From assembly GCA_963402885.1 (NCBI GenBank), contig OY727096.1, positions 13,125,820-13,189,819 on the forward strand: DNA of 64,000 nucleotides. The letters are read 5' to 3'. Within the stretch, counting starts at the first letter, position 1; each line of letters opens with the position of its first letter. A program made the translations under genes and the position numbers. Of this stretch, positions 1 through 12,153 are shown in pieces. Source of the DNA: Antedon bifida. Lineage: Eukaryota; Echinodermata; Crinoidea; Comatulida; Antedonidae. The notes beneath the pieces were generated by a model. It was not told the DNA's origin and did not search any database. It saw nothing but the letters and a program-made list of their open reading frames with translations.

Positions 1-1014
1 GTTTTTAAATACGATATTAAGCTATTTTGTGCTCTTTGATGTTTTTGTGTGAAAAGTTTTATCGAAATGCTCAAAATGGTCTAAAACGGTTTCTAATGTG
101 ACTTTAAGCACTTTTATGTTTTTGTGTAACCAAGTTTTTTCGAAAATCACAAAATGGTCTAAAACGTCTCCAAATGCGATTTGAAGCTATTCTAAGCACT
201 TTGGTGTTTTTATGTTAAAAAGTTTTTTCGAAAATCACAAAATGGTCTAAAACGTCTCCAAATGCGATTTGAAGCTATTCTAAGCACTTTGGTGTTTTTA
301 TGTTGACAAGTTTTTTCGAAAATCACAAAATGGTCTAAAACGTCTCCAAATGCGATTTGAAGCTATTCTGTACACTTTGATGTTTTTATGTTAACAAGTT
401 TTTTCGAAAATCACAAAATAGTCTAAAACGTCTCCAAATGCGATTTGAAGCTATTCTAAGCACTTTGGTGTTTTTATGTTAACAAGTTTTTTTCGAAAAT
501 CACAAAATGGTCTAAAATGTCTTCAAATGCGATTTGAAGCTATTCTTAGCACGTTAGTGTTTTTATGTTAACAAGTTTTTTCGAAAATCACAAAATGGTC
601 TAAAACGTTTTTAAATACGATATTAAGCTAATTTGTGCTCTTTGATGTTTTTGTGTGAAAAGTTTTATCGAAATGCTTAAATTGGTCTAAAACGGTTTCT
701 AATGTGATTTTAAGCACTTTTGTGTTTTTGTGTAACCAAGTTTTTTCGAAAATCACAAAATGGTCTAAAACGTCTCCAAATGCGATTTGAAGCTATTCTA
801 AGCACTTTGGTGTTTTTATGTTAACAAGTTTTTTCGAAAATCACAAAATGGTCTGAAACGTCTCCAAATGCGATTTGAAGCTATTCCTAAGCACTTTGGT
901 GTTTTTATGTTAACAAGTTTTTTCGAAAATCACAAAATGGTCTAAAACGTCTCCAAATGCGATTTGAAGCTATTCTGTACACTTAGATGTTTTGTATGAA
1001 AAAGTTTTATCGAA
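1..1014. repeat. 88-bp AT-rich satellite, first block
   Basis: Tandem monomers of about 88 bp, each containing the words TTTTTTCGAAAATCACAAAA, ATGGTCTAAAACGTCTCC and GCGATTTGAAGCTATTC. The period was measured elsewhere in the array from the distance between successive AACAAG words (8993 and 9081). A second monomer type (AACGGTTTCTAATGTGATTT, GTTTTTAAATACGATATTAA) is interspersed. Short open frames through the array are accidental. The block ends at the ATGCT target site of the inserted palindromic element. Confidence 0.95.
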
Positions 1015-1019
1015 ATGCT

Positions 1020-2539
1020 TGTTACAACCGTTAATGTAGAAAACGCCAGCTAATGTCGAAACAACCGTTAATGTAGAACAACCCACCGCTTATGTAGTAA
1101 AACCCACCGCTTATGTAGAAACACCAACAGCTTATGTAGTAAATAAAAATCAACACCAGCTAATGTAGAAACAGTCAACAGCTTATGTAGTAACGAAAAT
1201 TGCCTCCCAGCTTATGTAGTTACTATCGCCAGATAATGTAGAAAATGTTATATATTTTACAAAAATGTCTCATTTATGTGCAAATGCATCGATCTTTACT
1301 TAGCTATCAGTCTTTCCACCTCTCGTAAGCAACCAACTTTCTAAAACGATCACACATCGTAAGCAACCATCTCTGTTAAGGGACCGCTTCTCATAATCGA
1401 CCACCTCTCGTAAGGGATCACCTCCTCTCATAAGGGACCACTTCTCATAATCGACCACCTCTCGTAAGCGACCACCTCTCTTAAGGACCACACCTCTCGT
1501 AAATGACCACCTCTTTTAAGGGACCACGACCTCTTTCTCTCTATTAAAGGACCGCTTCTCATAATCGTCAGTGACGACTCTTTTAAAGGACCACCTCTCT
1601 TAACGACCCCACCTCTCGTAATTGACGACCTCTTTTAAAGGACCACCATCTCTATTAAGGGACTGCTTCTCATAATCGACCAACTTCCATCACAATGACC
1701 TCTCGAAAGTGACCACCTCTATTGCGACGACCACTGTCTCTGTTAAGGGACCGCTTCTTATCATTGACCACTTCCGAGAGGTGGTCGATTATGATAAATG
1801 GTCCCTTAAAAGAGACGGTGGTCGTTCAATAGAGGTGGTCACTTACCAGAGGTCGTTGTAACGGGAGATAGTCGATTATGAGAAGCGGTCCTTTAATAGA
1901 GAGAAAGAGGTCGTGGTCTCTTAAAAGAGGTAGTCATTTACGAGAGGTGTGGTCGTTAAGTGAGGTGGTCGCTTACGAGAGGTGGTCGATTATGAAAAGC
2001 GGTTCCTTATGAGAGGAGGTGATTACTTACGAGAGGTGGTCTATTATAAGCAGTGGTCCCTTAATAATGGAAACGGTGGACGTTCAATAGAGGTGGTCAC
2101 TTACCAGAGGTCGTTGTGACGGGAGATAGTCGATTATGAGAAGCGGTCCTTTAATAGAGAGAAAGAGGTCGTGGTCCCTTAAAAGAGGATGTCATTTACG
2201 AGAGGTGTGGTCGTTAAGAGAGGTGGTCGCTTACGAGAGGTGGAAAGACTGATAGCTAAGTAAAGATCGATGCTTGCACATGAATTATAGACATTTTTGT
2301 AAAATATATAACATTTTCTACATTAGCTGGCGATAGTAACTACATAAGCTGGGAGGCAATTTTCGTTACTACATAAGCTGTTGACTGTTTCTACATTAGC
2401 TGGTGTTGATTTTTATTTACTACATAAGCTGTTGGTGTTTCTACATAAGCTGGCGGTTTTACTACATAAGCGGTGGATTGTTCTACATTAACGGTTGTTT
2501 CGACATTAGCTGGCGTTTTCTACATTAGCGGTTGTAACA
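1020..2539. mobile_element. Palindromic (foldback-type) non-autonomous transposon inserted in the satellite
   Basis: The ends are TGTTACAACCG at the left and CGGTTGTAACA at the right, flanked by ATGCT at 1015-1019 and 2540-2544, so a 5-bp target duplication in a satellite monomer. The whole 1520 bp is nearly one inverted repeat with its centre near 1.78 kb. The outer part of each arm (1020-1250, 2310-2539) is a string of imperfect repeats around CAGCTTATGTAGTAA or its complement. The inner part (1300-2240) is a string of repeats around GACCACCTCTCGTAAG, inverted at the centre. There is no credible ORF; a short minus-strand frame at 1300-1491 is just translated repeat. Long inverted repeats made of subrepeats are typical of Foldback-like elements. 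The superfamily cannot be assigned from the sequence. Confidence 0.85.
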
Positions 2540-5500
2540 ATGCTCAAAATGGTCTAAAACGGTTTCTAATGTGACTTTAAGCACTTTTATGTTTTTGTGT
2601 AACCAAGTTTTTTCGAAAATCACAAAATGGTCTAAAACGTCTCCAAATGCGATTTGAAGCTATTCTAAGCACTTTGGTGTTTTTATGTTAACAAGTTTTT
2701 TCGAAAATCACAAAATGGTCTAAAACGTCTCCAAATGCGATTTGAAGCTATTCTAAGCACTTTGGTGTTTTTATGTTAACAAGTTTTTTCGAAAATCACA
2801 AAATGGTCTAAAATGTCTTCAAATGCGATTTGAAGCTATTCTTAGCACGTTAGTGTTTTTATGTTAACAAGTTTTTTCGAAAATCACAAAATGGTCTAAA
2901 ACGTCTCCAAATGCGATTTTAAGCTATTCTAAGCACTTTGATGTTTTTATGTTAACAAGTTTTTTCGAAAATCAAAAAATGGTCTAAAACGTTTCCAAAT
3001 GCGATTTGAAACTATTCTGTACACTTTGATGTTTTGTGTGAAAAATTTTGTCGAAATGCAAAAAATGGTCTAAGACGGTTTTAAATACGATATTAAGCTA
3101 TTTTGTGCTCTTTGATGTTTTTGTGTGAAAAGTTTTATCGAAATGCTCAAAATGGTCTAAAACGGTTTCTAATGTGACTTTAAGCACTTTTATGTTTTTG
3201 TGTAACCAAGTTTTTTCGAAAATCACAAAATGGTCTAAAACGTCTCCAAATGCGATTTGAAGCTATTCTAAGCACTTTGGTGTTTTTATGTTAACAAGTT
3301 TTTTCGAAAATCACAAAATGGTCTAAAATGTCTTCAAATGCGATTTGAAGCTATTCTTAGCACGTTAGTGTTTTTATGTTAACAAGTTTTTTCGAAAATC
3401 ACAAAATGGTCTAAAACGTTTTTAAATACGATATTAAGCTAATTTGTGCTAATTGATGTTTTTGTGTGAAAAGTTTTATCGAAATGCTTCAAATGGTCTA
3501 AAACGGTTTCTAATGTGATTTTAAGCACTTTTGTGTTTTTGTGTAACCAAGTTTTTTCGAAAATCACAAAATGGTCTAAAACGTCTCCAAATGCGATTTG
3601 AAGCTATTCTAAGTACTTTGGTGTTTTTATGTTAACAAGTTTTTACGAAAATCACAAAATGGTCTAAAACGTCTCCAAATGCGATTTGAAGCTATTCTGT
3701 ACACTTAGATGTTTTATGTGAAACATTTTTTTCGAAATACTCAAAATGTTCTAAAACGTTTTTAAATACAATATTAAGCTATTTTGTGCTCTTTGATGTT
3801 TTTGTGTGAAAAGTTTTATCGAAATGCTCAAAATGGTCTAAAACGGTTTCTAAAGTGATTTTAAGCACTTCGATGTTTTTGTGGAACCAAGTTTTTTCGA
3901 AAATCACAAAATGGTCTAAAACGTCTCTAAATGCGGTTTGAAGCTATTCTAAGCACTTTGGTGTTTTTATGTTAACAAGTTTTTTCGAAAATCACAAAAT
4001 GGTCTAAAACGTCTCCAAATGCGATTTGAAGTTAATCTGTACACTTTGATGTTTTTATGTTAACAAGTTTTTCTAAAATCACAAAATGGTCTAAAACGTC
4101 TCCAAATGCGATTTGTAGCTATTCTAAGCACTTTGGTGTTTTTATGTTAACAAGTTTTTTCGAAAATCACAAAATGGTCTAAAACGTCTCCAAATGCGAT
4201 TTGAAGCTATTCTAAGCACTTTGGTGTTTTTATGATAACAAGTTTTTTCGAAAATCACAAAATGGTCTAAAACGTCTCCAAATGCGATTTGAAGCTATTC
4301 TGTACACTTTGATGTTTTTATGTTAACAAGTTTTTTCGAAAATCACAAAATGGTCTAAAACGTCTCCAAATGCGATTTGAAGCTATTCTGTACACTTTGA
4401 TGTTTTTATGTTAACAACTTTTTTCGAAAGTCACAAAATGGTCTAAAACGTCTCAAAATGCGATTTGAAGCTATTCTAAGCACTTTGGTGTTTTTATGTT
4501 ATCAAGTTTTTTTCGAAAATCACAAAATGGTCTAAAACGTCTCCAAATGCGATTTGAAGCTACTCTGTACACTTTGATGTTTTTATGTTAACAAGTTTTT
4601 TCGAAAATTTCAAAATGGTCTAAAACGTTTCCAAATGCGATTTGAAGCTATTCTGTACATTTTGATGTTTTGTGTGAAAAATTTTTGTCAAAATTCTCAA
4701 AATGGTCTAAAACGGTTTCTGATGTGAATTTAAGCATTTTTATGTTTTTGTGTAACCAAGTTTTTTCGAAAATCACAAAATGGTCTAAAACGTCTCCAAA
4801 TGCGATTTGAAGCTATTCTTAGCACTTTGGTGTTTTTATGTTAATAAGTTTTTTTCGAAAATCACAAAATGGTCTAAACGTCTCCAAATGCGATTTGAAG
4901 CTATTCTGTACACTTTGGAGTTTATATGTTAACAATTTTTTTCGAAAATCTCAAAATGGTCTAAAACGTCTCCAAATGCGATTTGAAGCTATTCTAAGCA
5001 TTTTGGTGTTTTTGTGTAACCAAGTTTTTTCGAAAATCACAAAATGGTCTAAAATGTCTCAAAATGCGATTTGAAGCTATTCTAAGCACTTTGGTGTTTT
5101 TGTGTAACCAAGTTTTTTCGAAAATTACAAAATGGTCTAAAATGTCTCAAAATGCGATTTGAAGCTATTCTAAGCACTTTGGTGTTTTTATGTTAACAAG
5201 TTTTTTTCGAAAATGACAAAATGGTCTAAAACGTCTCCAAATGCGATTTGAAGCTATTCTGTACACTTTGATGTTTTTATGTTAACAAGTTTTTTCGAAA
5301 ATCACAAAATGGTCTAAAACGTCTCCAAATGGCATTTGAAGCTATTCTAAGCACTTTGGTGTTTTTATGTTGACAAGTTTTTTCGAAAATCACAAAATGG
5401 TCTAAAACGTCTCCAAATGCGATTTGAAGCTATTCTGTACACTTTGATGTTTTTATGTTAACAAGTTTTTTCGGAAATCACAAAATGGTCTAAAACGTCT

Positions 5501-6714
5501 CCAAATGCGATTTGAAGCTATTCTAAGCACTTTGGTGTTTTTATGTTAACAAGTTTTTTCGAAAATCACAAAATGGTCTAAAATGTCTTCAAATGCGATT
5601 TGAAGCTATTCTTAGCACGTTAGTGTTTTTATGTTAACAAGTTTTTTCGAAAATCACAAAATGGTCTAAAACGTTTTTAAATACGATATTAAGCTAATTT
5701 GTGCTCTTTGATGTTTTTGTGTGAAAAGTTTTACCGAAATGCTTAAAATGGTCTAAAACGGTTTCTAATGTGATTTTAAGCACTTTTGTGTTTTTGTGTA
5801 ACCAAGTTTTTTCGAAAATCACAAAATGGTCTAAAACGTCTCCAAATGCGATTTGAAGCTATTCTAAGCATTTTGGTGTTTTTATGTTAACAAGTTTTTT
5901 CGAAAATCACAAAATGGTCTAAGACGTCTCCAAATGCGATTTGAAGCTATTCTGAACACTTTAATGTTTTTATGTTAACAATTTTTTTCGAAAATCAGAA
6001 AATGGTCTAAAACCTTTCCAAATGCAATTTGAAGCTATTCTGTACACTTTGATGTTTTTATGTTAACAAGTTTTTTCGAAAATCACAAAATGGTCTAAAA
6101 CGTCTCCAAATGCGATTTGAAGCTATTCTGTACACTTTGATGTTTTGTGGGAAAATTTTTGTCGAAATGCTCAAAATGGTCTTAAACGTTTTTAAATACG
6201 ATATTAAGCTATTTTGTGCTCTTTGATGTTTTTGTGTGAAAAGTTTTATCGAAATGCTCAAAATGGTCTAAAACGGTTTCTAATGTGACTTTAAGCACTT
6301 TTATGTTTTTGTGTAACCAAGTTTTTTCGAAAATCACAAAATGGTCTAAAGCGTCTCCAAATGCGATTTGAAGCTATTCTAAGCACTTTGGTGTTTTTAT
6401 GTTAACAAGTTTTTTCGAAAATCACAAAATGGTCTAAAACGTCTCCAAATGCGATTTGAAGCTATTCTAAGCACTTTGGTGTTTTTATGTTGACAAGTTT
6501 TTTCGAAAATCACAAAATTGTCTAAAACGTCTCCAAATGCGATTTGAAGCTATTCTGTACACTTTGATGTTTTTATGTTAACAAGTTTTTTCGAAAATCA
6601 CAAAATTGTCTAAAACGTCTCCAAATGCGATTTGAAGCTATTCTAAGCACTTTGGTGTTTTTATGGTAAGATGTTTTTTCGAAAATCACAAAATGGTCTA
6701 AAACGTCTCCAAAT

Positions 6715-9700
6715 GCGATTTTAAGCTATTCTAAGCACTTTGATGTTTTTATGTTAACAAGTTTTTTCGAAAATCAAAAAATGGTCTAAAACGTTTCCAA
6801 ATGCGATTTGAAACTATTCTGTACACTTTGATGTTTTGTGTGAAAAATTTTGTCGAAATGCTCAAAATGGTCTAAAACGTTTTTAAATACGATATTAAGC
6901 TATTTTGTGCTCTTTGATGTTTTTGTGTGAAAAGTTTTATCGAAATGCTCAAAATGGTCTAAAACGGTTTCTAATGTGACTTTAAGCACTTTTATGTTTT
7001 TGTGTAACCAAGTTTTTTCGAAAATCACAAAATGGTCTAAAACGTCTCCAAATGCGATTTGAAGCTATTCTAAGCACTTTGGTGTTTTTATGTTAAAAAG
7101 TTTTTTCGAAAATCACAAAATGGTCTAAAACGTCTCCAAATGCGATTTGAAGCTATTCTAAGCACTTTGGTGTTTTTATGTTGACAAGTTTTTTCGAAAA
7201 TCACAAAATGGTCTAAAACGTCTCCAAATGCGATTTGAAGCTATTCTGTACACTTTGATGTTTTTATGTTAACAAGTTTTTTCGAAAATCACAAAATTGT
7301 CTAAAACGTCTCCAAATGCGATTTGAAGCTATTCTAAGCACTTTGGTGTTTTTATGGTAAGATGTTTTTTCGAAAATCAAAAAATGGTCTAAAACGTCTC
7401 CAAATGCGATTTTAAGCTATTCTAAGCACTTTGGTGTTTTTATGTTAGCAAGTTTTTTCGAAATTCACAAAATGGTCTAAGACGTCTCCAAATGCGATTT
7501 GAAGCTATTCTGAACACTTTAATGTTTTTATGTTAACAATTTTTTCGAAAATCAGAAAATGGTCTAAAACCTTTCCAAATGCGATTTGAAGCTATTCTGT
7601 ACACTTTGAAGTTTTTATGTTAACAACATTTTTCGAAAATCACAAAATGGTCTAAAACGTCTCCAAATGCGATTTCAAGCAATTCTGTACACTTTGATGT
7701 TTTTATGTTAACAAGTTTTTTCGAAAATCAAAAAATGGTCTAAAACGTTTCCAAATGCGATTTGAAACTATTCTGTACACTTTGATGTTTTGTGTGAAAA
7801 ATTTTGTCGAAATGCTCAAAATGGTCTAAAACGTTTTTAAATACGATATTAAGCTATTTTGTGCTCTTTGATGTTTTTGTGTGAAAAGTTTTATCGAAAT
7901 GCTCAAAATGGTCTAAAACGGTTTCTAATGTGATTTTAAGCACTTTTATGTTTTTGTGTAACCAAGTTTTTTCGAAAATCACAAAATGGTCTAAAACGTC
8001 TCCAAATTCGATTTGAAGCTATTCTGTACACTTTGATGTTTTTATGTTAACAAGTTTTTTCGAAAATCAAAAAATGGTCTAAAACGTTTCCAAATGCGAT
8101 TTGAAACTATTCTGTACACTTTGATGTTTTGTGTGAAAAATTTTGTCGAAATGCTCAAAATGGTCTAAAACGTTTTTAAATACGATATTAAGCTATTTTG
8201 TGCTCTTTTATGTTTTTGTGTGAAAAGTTTTATCGAAATGCTCAAAATGGTCTAAAACGGTTTCTAATATGATTTTAAGCACTTTTATGTTTTTGTGTAA
8301 CCAAGTTTTTTCGAAAATCACAAAATGGTCTAAAACGTCTCCAAATGGGATTTGAAGCTATTCTGTACACTTTGATGTTTTGTGTGAACAATTTTTGTCG
8401 AAATGCTCAAAATGGTCTAAAACGTTTTTAAATACGATATTAAGCTAATTTGTGCTCTTTGATGTTTTTGTGTGAAAAGTTTTATCGAAATGCTTAAAAT
8501 GGTCTAAAACGGTTTCTAATGTGATTTTAAGCACTTTTGTGTTTTTGTGTAACCAAGTTTTTTCGAAAATCACAAAATGGTCTAAAACGTCTCCAAATGC
8601 GATTTGAAGCTATTCTAAGCACTTTGGTGTTTTTATGTTAACAAGTTTTTTCGAAAATCACAAAATGGTCTGAAACGTCTCCAAATGCGATTTGAAGCTA
8701 TTCCTAAGCACTTTGGTGTTTTTATGTTAACAAGTTTTTTCGAAAATCACAAAATGGTCTAAAATGTCTCCAAATGCGATTTGAAGCTATTCTGTACACT
8801 TTGATGTTTTTATGTTAACAAGTTTTTTCGAAAATCACAAAATGGTCTAAAATGTCTCCAAATACGGTTTGAAGCTATTTTTAGCACTTTGGTGTTTTTA
8901 TGTTAACAAATTTTTTCGAAAATTTCAAAATGGTCTAAAACGTTTCCAAATGCGATTTGAAGCTATTCTAAGCACTTTGGTGTTTTTATGTTAACAAGTT
9001 TTTTCGAAAATCACAAAATGGTCTAAAACGTCTCCAAATGCGATTTGAAGCTATTCTAAGCACTTTGGTGTTTTTATGTTAACAAGTTTTTTCGAAAATC
9101 ACAAAATGGTCTAAAACGTCTCCAAATGCGATTTGAAGCTATTCTAAGCACTTTGGTGTTTTTATGTTAACAAGTTTTTTCGAAAATCACAAAATGGTCT
9201 AAAACGTCTCTAAATGCGATTTGAAGCTATTCTAAGCACTTTGGTGTTTTTATGTTAACAAGTTTTTTCGAAAATCACAAAATGGTCTAAGACGTCTCCA
9301 AATGCGATTTGAAGCTATTCTGTACACTTTGATGTTTTTATGTTAACAAGTTTTTTCGAAAATCAGAAAATGGTCTAAAACCTTTCCAAATGCGATTTGA
9401 AGCTATTCTGTACACTTTGATGTTTTTATGTTAACAAGTTTTTTCGAAAATCACAAAATGGTCTAAAACGTCTCCAAATGCGATTTTAAGCTATTCTAAG
9501 CACTTTGATGTTTTTATGTTAACAAGTTTTTTCGAAAATCAAAAAATGGTCTAAAACGTTTCCAAATGCGATTTGAAACTATTCTGTACACTTTGATGTT
9601 TTGTGTGAAAAATTTTGTCGAAATGCTCAAAATGGTCTAAAACGTTTTTAAATACGATATTAAGCTATTTTGTGCTCTTTGATGTTTTTGTGTGAAAAGT

Positions 9701-12153
9701 TTTATCGAAATGCTCAAAATGGTCTAAAACGGTTTCTAATGTGACTTTAAGCACTTTTATGTTTTTGCGTAACCAAGTTTTTTCGAAAATCACAAAATGG
9801 TCTAAAACGTCTCCAAATGCGATTTGAAGCTATTCTAAGCACTTTGGTGTTTTTATGTTAAAAAGTTTTTTGGAAAATCACAAAATGGTCTAAAACGTCT
9901 CCAAATGCGATTTGAAGCTATTCTAAGCACTTTGGTGTTTTTATGTTGACAAGTTTTTTCGAAAATCACAAAATGGTCTAAAACGTCTCCAAATGCGATT
10001 TGAAGCTATTCTGTACACTTTGATGTTTTTATGTTAACAAGTTTTTTCGAAAATCACAAAATTGTCTAAAACGTCTCCAAATGCGATTTGAAGCTATTCT
10101 AAGCACTTTGGTGTTTTTATGGTAAGATGTTTTTTCGAAAATCAAAAAATGGTCTAAAACGTCTCCAAATGCGATTTTAAGCTATTCTAAGCACTTTGGT
10201 GTTTTTATGTTAGCAAGTTTTTTCGAAATTCACAAAATGGTCTAAGACGTCTCCAAATGCGATTTGAAGCTATTCTGAACACTTTAATGTTTTTATGTTA
10301 ACAACATTTTTCGAAAATCACAAAATGGTCTAAAACGTCTCCAAATGCGATTTCAAGCAATTCTGTACACTTTGATGTTTTTATGTTAACAAGTTTTTTC
10401 GAAAATCAAAAAATGGTCTAAAACGTTTCCAAATGCGATTTGAAACTATTCTGTACACTTTGATGTTTTGTGTGAAAAATTTTGTCGAAATGCTCAAAAT
10501 GGTCTAAAACGTTTTTAAATACGATATTAAGCTATTTTGTGCTCTTTGATGTTTTTGTGTGAAAAGTTTTATCGAAATGCTCAAAATGGTCTAAAACGGT
10601 TTCTAATGTGATTTTAAGCACTTTTATGTTTTTGTGTAACCAAGTTTTTTCGAAAATCACAAAATGGTCTAAAACGTCTCCAAACTCGATTTGAAGCTAT
10701 TCTGTACACTTTGATGTTTTTATGTTAACAAGTTTTTTCGAAAATCAAAAAATGGTCTAAAACGTTTCCAAATGCGATTTGAAACTATTCTGTACACTTT
10801 GATGTTTTGTGTGAAAAATTTTGTCGAAATGCTCAAAATGGTCTAAAACGTTTTTAAATACGATATTAAGCTATTTTGTGCTCTTTTATGTTTTTGTGTG
10901 AAAAGTTTTATCGAAATGCTCAAAATGGTCTAAAACGGTTTCTAATATGATTTTAAGCACTTTTATGTTTTTGTGTAACCAAGTTTTTTCGAAAATCACA
11001 AAATGGTCTAAAACGTCTCCAAATGGGATTTGAAGCTATTCTGTACACTTTGATGTTTTGTGTGAACAATTTTTGTCGAAATGCTCAAAATGGTCTAAAA
11101 CGTTTTTAAATACGATATTAAGCTAATTTGTGCTCTTTGATGTTTTTGTGTGAAAAGTTTTATCGAAATGCTTAAAATGGTCTAAAACGGTTTCTAATGT
11201 GATTTTAAGCACTTTTGTGTTTTTGTGTAACCAAGTTTTTTCGAAAATCACAAAATGGTCTAAAACGTCTCCAAATGCGATTTGAAGCTATTCTAAGCAC
11301 TTTGGTGTTTTTATGTTAACAAGTTTTTTCGAAAATCACAAAATGGTCTGAAACGTCTCCAAATGCGATTTGAAGCTATTCCTAAGCACTTTGGTGTTTT
11401 TATGTTAACAAGTTTTTTCGAAAATCACAAAATGGTCTAAAATGTCTCCAAATGCGATTTGAAGCTATTCTGTACACTTTGATGTTTTTATGTTAACAAG
11501 TTTTTTCGAAAATCACAAAATGGTCTAAAATGTCTCCAAATACGGTTTGAAGCTATTTTTAGCACTTTGGTGTTTTTATGTTAACAAATTTTTTCGAAAA
11601 TTTCAAAATGGTCTAAAACGTTTCCAAATGCGATTTGAAGCTATTCTAAGCACTTTGGTGTTTTTATGTTAACAAGTTTTTTCGAAAATCACAAAATGGT
11701 CTAAAACGTCTCCAAATGCGATTTGAAGCTATTCTAAGCACTTTGGTGTTTTTATGTTAACAAGTTTTTTCGAAAATCACAAAATGGTCTAAAACGTCTC
11801 CAAATGCGATTTGAAGCTATTCTAAGCACTTTGGTGTTTTTATGTTAACAAGTTTTTTCGAAAATCACAAAATGGTCTAAAACGTCTCTAAATGCGATTT
11901 GAAGCTATTCTAAGCACTTTGGTGTTTTTATGTTAACAAGTTTTTTCGAAAATCACAAAATGGTCTAAGACGTCTCCAAATGCGATTTGAAGCTATTCTG
12001 TACACTTTGATGTTTTTATGTTAACAAGTTTTTTCGAAAATCAGAAAATGGTCTAAAACCTTTCCAAATGCGATTTGAAGCTATTCTGTACACTTTGATG
12101 TTTTTATGTTAACAAGTTTTTTCGAAAATCACAAAATGGTCTAAAACGTCTCC
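6715..12153. repeat. 2.7-kb tandem segmental duplication inside the satellite
   Basis: Copy 1 spans about 6715-9479 and copy 2 about 9480-12153. Rare variant words recur at a fixed offset: GGTAAGATG at 7356 and 10121 (offset 2765), and GTGAACAATTTTTGTCG near 8385 and 11063 (offset 2678). The two offsets differ by 87 bp because copy 2 lacks one monomer present near 7535-7650 in copy 1. Monomer order and private variants agree throughout, which shows one recent block duplication rather than independent expansion. Confidence 0.85.
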
